In this document: positions 1 to 5,040 of the stretch, piece after piece | Numbering within the stretch: position 1 is the first letter of the stretch | Layout: each line of letters begins with the position of its first letter | Origin: Spirochaetota bacterium | GTDB taxonomy: Bacteria > Spirochaetota > JAHITG01 | Direction: 5' to 3' | NCBI GenBank assembly: GCA_018817865.1 | Contig: JAHITG010000243.1 | Coordinates: 1 to 7,668, forward strand | DNA length: 7,668 bases | The notes under the pieces: model-generated | What the model was told of the DNA's origin: nothing | What the model saw: the letters and a program-made list of their open reading frames with translations, nothing else | Databases searched by the model: none | Position numbers and translations under genes: made by a program

Positions 1-1
1 A

Positions 2-886
2 CCGCGGCCACCCTATCCCTCTGTCCGGGGACTCTTTAATGCCCCTACCCTCATTAACAACGTAGAAACCTGGGCGAATATTCCTGTTATTATCCTGGAT
101 GGCCCTGAATGGTTCAGTAAGATAGGAACGGAAACCAGTAAAGGAACCAAGGTATTCGCTCTGGCCGGCAACGTGAATAATACGGGATTGATCGAAGTCC
201 CCATGGGCACGACTCTCCGTGAGATCATCTTCGATATCGGAGGAGGGATCCCGAATAATAAAAAATTTAAAGCTGTCCAGACCGGCGGTCCGTCAGGCGG
301 CTGTTTGCCCTCTAAATATCTTGACACAAAGATCGACTATGAATCCCTTGCCCGAGCCGGGTCCATCATGGGGTCCGGCGGCATGATCGTTATGGATGAA
401 AACACCTGTATGGTCAATATTGCCAAATTCTTCATTGAATTTACGCAAAATGAATCATGCGGGAAGTGTACTCCCTGCCGCGAAGGCACAAAAAGAATGC
501 TGGAAATCCTGACAAGGATCACTAAAGGGGACGGCAGAAAGAACGATATTGAAAAGCTTGAACGGCTGGCCAATATGATCAAGAAAGCGTCTCTATGCGG
601 ACTGGGACAGTCCGCACCCAACCCGGTACTAAGCACTATTAAAAACTTCAGAGAGGAATACATAGAACATATCGAAGAAAAAAAATGCAGGGCAGGAGCC
701 TGCCCTGACCTGAAAAAATACCTGATCACAGATGAGTGTATCGGCTGTACTGCCTGTAAAAGGGCCTGCCCGGTCACGGCTATATCCGGTGAACCCAAAA
801 AGAAGCACAAGATCGATCAAAACAGGTGTATCAAGTGCGGACTGTGCCTGGAGACCTGTAAATTCAAGGCAATAATATTAGACTAA
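2..886 (+). CDS. hydB: NuoF-like flavoprotein subunit of bifurcating [FeFe]-hydrogenase (HydB), 5' partial
   Basis: The reading frame is open from the window edge, so only the last 294 residues are present. A GTG at 173 is an internal valine codon, not a start, because the upstream residues match the family (PRPPYPSVRGLF, then NNVETW). In family members this subunit binds FMN and NAD(H) and passes electrons to HydA through iron-sulfur clusters. Visible features are the NuoF segment with a TGGPSGGCLP stretch, and the N3-type [4Fe-4S] site with cysteine codons at 458, 467, 476 and 596 (CX2CX2CX39C). A C-terminal 2x[4Fe-4S] ferredoxin domain follows, with CX2CX2CX3C sets starting at 737 and 827. 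That ferredoxin extension separates HydB from respiratory NuoF. The missing N-terminus (roughly 300 residues by family length) would hold the thioredoxin-like [2Fe-2S] domain and most of the FMN/NADH site. hydA follows after 12 nt. Function is confident; NAD versus NADP preference cannot be read. Confidence 0.95.
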   Translation, partial: PRPPYPSVRGLFNAPTLINNVETWANIPVIILDGPEWFSKIGTETSKGTKVFALAGNVNNTGLIEVPMGTTLREIIFDIGGGIPNNKKFKAVQTGGPSGGCLPSKYLDTKIDYESLARAGSIMGSGGMIVMDENTCMVNIAKFFIEFTQNESCGKCTPCREGTKRMLEILTRITKGDGRKNDIEKLERLANMIKKASLCGLGQSAPNPVLSTIKNFREEYIEHIEEKKCRAGACPDLKKYLITDECIGCTACKRACPVTAISGEPKKKHKIDQNRCIKCGLCLETCKFKAIILD

Positions 887-888
887 AG

Positions 889-901
889 GGAGAATAAAAT
901 G
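889..901 (+). promoter_or_regulatory. Initiation cassette GGAGAATAAAATG of hydA
   Basis: The Shine-Dalgarno, spacer and start codon of hydA form a 13-nt string that is identical to the one before the receiver gene at 3753-3765. It decides the hydA start and suggests similar initiation strength. Confidence 0.75.
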
Positions 902-2695
902 GCTGATAAAGTAAAAATATTCATCAATGACGCTCCTTACGAAGCAGAAAACGGCCTGACCGTTATGCAGGCTGCCGATATGGCCGGATTCCATATTCCC
1001 AGGCTCTGCTACCATGAAAAACTGTCCATAGAAGGTGCCTGCAGGGTCTGTATCGTACAGATAGAAGGCCTTCAAAATTTTGTTGCCTCCTGTACATATC
1101 CGGTATCGGAAGGAATGAAGATATACACAAATACAAAAGAGCTCAGGGACGCCAGGCGTGATATCGTGGAACTGATACTGGACAATCACCCGGATGACTG
1201 TAATATCTGTGAAAGGAACGGCAACTGTGAACTGCAGAGGCTTGCTTTCTCCATGGGGATCAAAGAAAGGCTGTTCGAAGGAGAAAAGAAATCTTATGAA
1301 AATGATACTTCCTCCTTTTCCGTGGTCAGGGTCCCTGACAAATGTATTTTATGCGGAAGATGCGTCCGCTTATGCAGCGAGATCCAGAAAGTAAATGCCA
1401 TAGGATACAGCCATAGAGGTTTTCAAACCGTTGTTATGCCGGCTTACAACATGCCTTTTGGGGAAAGTGTCTGTACGAACTGCGGCCAGTGCATTAATGT
1501 CTGCCCCACAGCTGCTTTTGTGGAAAAGAACTATACAAAACTTGTCTTTGAAAAATTAAATGATCCGGCCGTAACCACGGTTGTACAGGTGGCCCCTGCT
1601 GTCAGAGCTGCGATCGGCGAATGTTTTGATGAACCGCCCGGAAAAGACCTGACACATGAGATCGCTGCGGCTCTCCGAAAGATCGGATTCAATTACGTGT
1701 TTGACACACAACTGTCCGCCGACCTTACGATCATGGAAGAAGCCAGTGAATTTCTCGAAAGGTTCAAAGGCGGAGGAAAACTGCCCCTGATCACATCCTG
1801 TTCAAGCGGATGGATAAAATACCTGGAGCAGTTTTATCCTGAATACATAGAGAATATTTCAACCTGTAAATCCCCCATGTCAATGATGGGCGCTCTGATC
1901 AAGACCTATTTTGCCGATAAGATCAAAACAGATCCTAAAAAAATATTCAGCGTAGCGGTGATGCCCTGCACAGCCAAAAAATTCGAAGCGGGAAGGCCCG
2001 AATTAAAGACAGCAGGCAAGCCTTCCGTAGATGCCGTGATCACCACACGGGAGCTTGGCTGGATGATCAAATCAGCCGGAATAAACCTGCTTTCCATTAA
2101 AGGAGAGAATTTCGATGCCCCGCTTGGACGGTCTTCCGGAGCCGCTGCCATATTCGGTGTAACGGGAGGAGTAATGGAAGCGGCTGTCAGGACCGCATAC
2201 GAATTATATACCGGCGAGACACTTGTCAGCATAGAGCTTGAACCCGTAAGAGGGTTCGAGGGTATCAGGGAAGCCGAACTGGACCTCCATGGAGAAAAGA
2301 TCCGCGTGGCCATTGCACACGGATTAGGCAATGCTCACTCCATAATGCAGCTCCTTGCAGAAGCTCCTGACCAATATCAATTCATCGAGATCATGGGCTG
2401 TCCCGGAGGATGCATCGGAGGAGGCGGCCAGCCTTACTCCGGGTCCAACTATTCCCCTCTTGATGAGACCCTACTGAAAAAAAGGGCTGAAGTTCTTTAC
2501 AATATTGACCGTTATAATACGATACGGAGGAGCCATGAAAATCCCGATATCCAAAAACTTTATAAAGAATATCTGGGGAGGCCTTTAAGCAAATTATCCC
2601 ATCAACTGCTCCATACAAAATACCATATGAGAAAGCCCAAAGGTATTATTTCAACCAAAAAACAGGAAAGGGCAACCGGAGGCCGCCATGGATAA
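899..2695 (+). CDS. hydA: [FeFe]-hydrogenase catalytic subunit (HydA), multisubunit NAD(P)-linked type
   Basis: HydA catalyses reversible H2 oxidation and proton reduction at the H-cluster. In order: a [2Fe-2S] domain (C37, C48, C51, C65); a His-Cys [4Fe-4S] site (H97, C101, C104, C110); a 2x[4Fe-4S] ferredoxin domain (C149, C152, C155, C159 and C192, C195, C198, C202); then the H-cluster domain. The signature motifs are TSCSSGW (299-305), MPCTAKKFE (355-363) and EIMGCPGGCIGGGGQP (497-512, C501 and C505). A small-subunit-like tail follows, ending near LLHTKYHMR. The 598 residues and this modular layout fit HndD/HydA-type subunits partnered with NuoE/NuoF-like proteins. There is no PAS domain or rubredoxin/rubrerythrin fusion, which argues against sensory types. 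L1 differs from the textbook TSCCPxW: Ser replaces the second Cys and Ser replaces Pro. The ATG at 899 has a GGAG 6 nt upstream. The gene overlaps hydC by 8 nt. The HydEFG maturases are not in this window. Confidence 0.97.
   Translation: MADKVKIFINDAPYEAENGLTVMQAADMAGFHIPRLCYHEKLSIEGACRVCIVQIEGLQNFVASCTYPVSEGMKIYTNTKELRDARRDIVELILDNHPDDCNICERNGNCELQRLAFSMGIKERLFEGEKKSYENDTSSFSVVRVPDKCILCGRCVRLCSEIQKVNAIGYSHRGFQTVVMPAYNMPFGESVCTNCGQCINVCPTAAFVEKNYTKLVFEKLNDPAVTTVVQVAPAVRAAIGECFDEPPGKDLTHEIAAALRKIGFNYVFDTQLSADLTIMEEASEFLERFKGGGKLPLITSCSSGWIKYLEQFYPEYIENISTCKSPMSMMGALIKTYFADKIKTDPKKIFSVAVMPCTAKKFEAGRPELKTAGKPSVDAVITTRELGWMIKSAGINLLSIKGENFDAPLGRSSGAAAIFGVTGGVMEAAVRTAYELYTGETLVSIELEPVRGFEGIREAELDLHGEKIRVAIAHGLGNAHSIMQLLAEAPDQYQFIEIMGCPGGCIGGGGQPYSGSNYSPLDETLLKKRAEVLYNIDRYNTIRRSHENPDIQKLYKEYLGRPLSKLSHQLLHTKYHMRKPKGIISTKKQERATGGRHG
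2678..2682 (+). promoter_or_regulatory. Shine-Dalgarno GGAGG for hydC
   Basis: GGAGG lies within the last codons of hydA, 5 nt upstream of the hydC ATG at 2688. It supports this start over the in-frame ATG at 2700. Confidence 0.75.
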
Positions 2696-3203
2696 AACAA
2701 TGCCCCAAAAAAAGGACCATAAATTTATAGAGCTGAAGAACTACATGGGAGCCTTGAAAAAGAAAGCAAATCCCCAATCGAGGCTTATAGCGGTCCTCCA
2801 TAAAACCCAGGAACTGTACGGCTATCTGGACCGGGAGATCATGGAGCATATTTCTGAATTCATGAACATCCCGTCGGCACATATCTGGGGTGTTGCCACA
2901 TTTTATCATTATTTCAATCTTAAACCGCAGGGAAAATATGTAATTTCCGTCTGTATGGGCACAGCCTGCTTCGTAAAAGGAGCTGAACTTATTTTAAATA
3001 AACTGAAAAAAGAACTGAAGATCGATCTGGGGGAGACAACTCCGGACAATCTTTTTACATTAAAGGAAGCACGATGCCTTGGAGCCTGCGGACTGGCTCC
3101 TGTTGTCATGGTCAATGGAGAGATATTCGGCGAGCTGGACCAGAAGAGCATTATGGGCCTTATAAAAACACTTAATAAAAATACTGAAGGAGGTGTATCA
3201 TGA
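2688..3203 (+). CDS. hydC: NuoE-like [2Fe-2S] subunit of bifurcating [FeFe]-hydrogenase (HydC)
   Basis: This 171-residue protein belongs to the NuoE/24-kDa family: an N-terminal helical bundle, then a thioredoxin-like [2Fe-2S] fold. The cluster ligands are visible as C89 and C94 (CMGTAC) and C130 and C134 (CLGAC), followed by the family hallmark GLAPVVMVNGEIFGEL. In the family it sits against the NuoF-like subunit and holds a [2Fe-2S] cluster near FMN. Its length is normal for NuoE-like proteins. The start overlaps the last 8 nt of hydA, and a GGAGG at 2678-2682 sits 5 nt upstream of the ATG, so the start is well supported and translation is probably coupled. The order B-A-C differs from the C-B-A order I recall for well-studied examples such as Thermotoga. 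A second in-frame ATG four codons downstream (Met5) lacks the ideal spacing and is less likely. Confidence 0.95.
   Translation: MDKTMPQKKDHKFIELKNYMGALKKKANPQSRLIAVLHKTQELYGYLDREIMEHISEFMNIPSAHIWGVATFYHYFNLKPQGKYVISVCMGTACFVKGAELILNKLKKELKIDLGETTPDNLFTLKEARCLGACGLAPVVMVNGEIFGELDQKSIMGLIKTLNKNTEGGVS
3187..3194 (+). promoter_or_regulatory. Perfect Shine-Dalgarno AAGGAGGT for the membrane-protein gene
   Basis: AAGGAGGT lies 5 nt before the ATG at 3200 and inside the end of hydC. It fixes the start of the membrane-protein gene and indicates that this short hydrophobic protein is translated at substantial level with the hydrogenase. The ATGA overlap allows termination-reinitiation coupling. Confidence 0.85.
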
Positions 3204-3766
3204 ATTACACTTTGACCAGGCTTATGAATGAAAAAACAGGAAGAATAAAGGATATTACAGAGCAAACCGAGTATGTTTTTTTAGTTTCACTGTCCTTATT
3301 GCTGCCTCTCCTGCTTCGTCATCCGCAGATCCTTCTGGGAACCGCAGTAAATTATCTTCTGATCAGCTCGGCTTTTTTCATAAAGGGATGGAAGAGAAAC
3401 CTGTCCCTGGCTTTCCTGCCGGGGATCTCGGCTCTCTTCGGAAATCTTCTTTTTGGCCCGTTCACTTATTTCCTAATTTTTTTACTCCCTTTCATCTGGA
3501 TCGGGAATATCATTCTGATCATTTCAATCAAATATCTGCATATCCATAAACAGATCAATTATTTTATTGTTCTGATCACGGGAACCGCGGTCAAATCCTT
3601 ATGGCTTTATCTTTCCGCTTATTCTTTACATAAACTGGGTGTTGTACCGTTGATGTTCCTTAAAAGCATGGGCCTGTTCCAGTTCTATACTGCTTTTTTC
3701 GGAGGCCTGCTGGTATTCATTACATATAAATTCATCAATATATTACAGGAAAGGAGAATAAAATGA
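3200..3766 (+). CDS. Polytopic membrane protein of the hydrogenase operon, about six TM helices
   Basis: The 188-residue protein is strongly hydrophobic, with likely membrane segments near residues 25-39, 44-61, 68-85, 88-110, 121-143 and 160-180. The N-terminus of about 24 residues is polar and the C-terminus ends in a basic stretch (ERRIK). There are no cysteines, so it is not an iron-sulfur or Cys-ligated haem protein. Features within the membrane region are a GPF-x-YF then LPFIWIGN block (86-103), RHP at 40-42, and K132 inside the fifth segment. I recall similar small membrane proteins beside [FeFe]-hydrogenases in anaerobes, sometimes databased simply as iron hydrogenase, but I know of no established function. 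It starts within hydC by a 4-nt ATGA overlap with a perfect AAGGAGGT, and ends in another ATGA overlap with the receiver gene. Possible roles are membrane docking of the soluble complex, ion or metal transport (its size resembles ECF S-components), or sensing. None is proven. Confidence 0.85.
   Translation: MNYTLTRLMNEKTGRIKDITEQTEYVFLVSLSLLLPLLLRHPQILLGTAVNYLLISSAFFIKGWKRNLSLAFLPGISALFGNLLFGPFTYFLIFLLPFIWIGNIILIISIKYLHIHKQINYFIVLITGTAVKSLWLYLSAYSLHKLGVVPLMFLKSMGLFQFYTAFFGGLLVFITYKFINILQERRIK
3753..3765 (+). promoter_or_regulatory. Initiation cassette GGAGAATAAAATG of the receiver gene
   Basis: This is identical over 13 nt to the hydA initiation region. It lies in the 3' end of the membrane-protein gene, whose stop overlaps the ATG. 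It fixes the receiver start at 3763. Confidence 0.75.
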
Positions 3767-4182
3767 ATGATACAAAAATGAAAGTTTTAATTGTGGATGA
3801 TGATACTGAATTCGTCGAAGCAACGGCTACTCTTCTGGAGACAAAAAGCTATGAAGTCATTAAAGCCTATAACGGGGAAGAAGGATTTCAAAAAGCTAAA
3901 GAGGAAAAACCTGATCTGATACTGCTGGATGTCATGATGCCCGGTAAAGACGGATTTGTTTTATCCAGGGATATGAAAGCCGAAGGGTTAACGAAAAAGA
4001 TCCCCGTCATCATTATAACAGGGATCAGCAAAGAGATGAACCTGCCCTATCACTTTGAGCCTGATAATACATGGCTTCCTGTTAATGCCGTGCTGGAAAA
4101 ACCCGTTAAACCGGAAAAACTGCTGAAGACTGTTGAAGATGTACTGCAGGGAAAAGTATTAAGAGACCTCAGCGAAGGATAA
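3763..4182 (+). CDS. Stand-alone response-regulator receiver protein
   Basis: The 139-residue protein is a single CheY-like receiver domain with no DNA-binding or enzymatic output. The acidic pocket is D12-D14, the phospho-acceptor is D56 in LLDVMMPGKDGF, the switch threonine is T86 and the conserved lysine is K113 in EKPVKPEKL. The chemistry is therefore intact. D56 to K113 spans 57 residues against 52 in CheY, so there are about five extra residues between beta-4 and beta-5, in the HFEPDNTWLPVNAVLEKP region. I recall receivers with this LPV-x-x-x-x-EKP form near multisubunit [FeFe]-hydrogenases that also carry histidine kinases or anti-sigma-like ATPases, but this is memory only. It overlaps the membrane-protein gene by 4 nt and has an AAGGAGA 5 nt before its ATG. 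No kinase lies in the window. It may relay a redox or H2 signal, or act on the membrane protein; this is inference. Confidence 0.93.
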   Translation: MNDTKMKVLIVDDDTEFVEATATLLETKSYEVIKAYNGEEGFQKAKEEKPDLILLDVMMPGKDGFVLSRDMKAEGLTKKIPVIIITGISKEMNLPYHFEPDNTWLPVNAVLEKPVKPEKLLKTVEDVLQGKVLRDLSEG

Positions 4183-4217
4183 GACAGCCGGTAAGTCTTT
4201 TATCGTGCAACTGTTTT
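4178..4217 (+). terminator. Weak candidate terminator after the hydrogenase operon
   Basis: GATAAGAC (4178-4185) can pair with GTCTTTTATC (4195-4204) around a loop of about 9 nt, with a 2-nt TT bulge. A T-rich run follows at 4211-4217. The stem starts inside the receiver stop codon and has few G-C pairs, so intrinsic termination here is uncertain. The rest of the gap to 4285 holds no other convincing hairpin on either strand. Confidence 0.3.
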
Positions 4218-4285
4218 TTGTTTCTTGATCCGTGACCTTAATATTATTGCCATGCCCTTTGTTATGATGAGAGATCCAATATCAG

Positions 4286-4987
4286 TTATTTCTTCTGAAT
4301 TATCTCCTGCATCATTTCCGTCTGGATGCGCTGGATCTCCAGGAGCCTCTGCCACTGATACTTCAGCAGATGGTCCAATTTTTCATGAAGGTTACGGATC
4401 TCGAACTCAGCCTTCAGGTTTATTTTATAATCATTCTCGGACTGGAGCCGGTCCCTGGATTCCTGCCTGTTCTGGCTCATCAGGATCACGGGAGCCTGGA
4501 AGGCGGCAAGGCTAGACAGGACCAGATTGAGCAGGATAAAGGGATACGGGTCGAAAGGCCTTTTCAACAGGACAATGCTGTTCATCGTGATCCATGCCAG
4601 CAGGATAACAATAAAACCGATTATGAAGGTCCAGCTACCGGCAAAATCAGCGATCTTGTCCGAAAGGCGTTCCCGGAAGGTCAGTTTCTGTCTGAATTCT
4701 TTATTGATATTCCTTGAGAGGATCTGGTTCTTTTTCAGGCTCGTCAGCACCTGCTGTTCCAGGGTGGAAAGGTCCCCTTTTTCATGCTCAATGATATCCT
4801 GGATATACTCATCCCTGAACCGGTTCAGGTCCGTAATACAGATAATATTATCTGAAGTCCAGTCAGGATATTTTTTCCTTATCGCATCAGCGATAGGCTG
4901 CCGTACCAGCTCACCTGGAACGGTCTCATTGACACTTTTAACCTGGCCGCAGACCGGGCAGGTCACCATTTTTCCATTTTTTTTCAT
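4286..4987 (-). CDS. DUF1003 family membrane protein with N-terminal CxxC motif
   Basis: This 233-residue protein matches the DUF1003 (COG4420) family. Its core has the characteristic ERLSDKIADFAGSWTFI stretch (106-122) and RPFDPYPFILLNLVLS (143-158), followed by the family block around QAPVILMSQNRQ. The tail is charged and helical, with NLHEKLDHLL at 199-208. Two membrane segments are likely at 119-141 and 149-170. The N-terminal part is soluble and carries CPVCG (10-14), a half zinc-ribbon or redox CxxC, plus one more cysteine at 50. The C-terminal 60 residues look like a coiled coil. The family has no settled biochemical function that I know of. The ATG at 4987 has a GGAG 6 nt upstream. 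The gene lies 53 nt downstream of the OmpA-barrel gene on the same strand, so co-transcription is plausible, and it converges with the hydrogenase operon. Family assignment is firm. Confidence 0.93.
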   Translation of the reverse strand: MKKNGKMVTCPVCGQVKSVNETVPGELVRQPIADAIRKKYPDWTSDNIICITDLNRFRDEYIQDIIEHEKGDLSTLEQQVLTSLKKNQILSRNINKEFRQKLTFRERLSDKIADFAGSWTFIIGFIVILLAWITMNSIVLLKRPFDPYPFILLNLVLSSLAAFQAPVILMSQNRQESRDRLQSENDYKINLKAEFEIRNLHEKLDHLLKYQWQRLLEIQRIQTEMMQEIIQKK

Positions 4988-5040
4988 GCCAGACTCCAGT
5001 TGCTATATATGATCTGTAAAACGCCCGGAACCGTGTATCG

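Noticed and set aside
173..175. GTG as the start of the NuoF-like gene
   Set aside because: The frame is open to the window edge and the upstream residues match the NuoF/HydB family, so this is an internal valine codon in a gene cut by the window.
337..810. 157-residue open frame on the - strand
   Set aside because: It lies entirely antisense to hydB, has no recognisable domain, and its length is explained by the codon bias of the + strand gene.
1906..2331. 141-residue open frame on the - strand inside hydA
   Set aside because: Antisense to the H-cluster domain, rich in Ser/Pro/Ala without motifs; a shadow frame.
899..2695. HydA as a sensory or single-subunit hydrogenase
   Set aside because: There is no PAS domain, and adjacent NuoF-like and NuoE-like subunits plus the four-domain N-terminus point to the multisubunit NAD(P)-linked type.
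2..3203. Part of a respiratory complex I (nuoE/F/G)
   Set aside because: The third subunit has complete H-cluster motifs, and the NuoF-like protein has a C-terminal ferredoxin domain, neither of which belongs to complex I.
2909..3265. 118-residue open frame on the - strand over hydC
   Set aside because: Opposes strongly conserved NuoE-like coding sequence and shows no family features.
4225..5012. Three + strand open frames over the DUF1003 gene
   Set aside because: The - strand frame has unmistakable DUF1003 conservation and its own ribosome site; the + strand frames are shadows.
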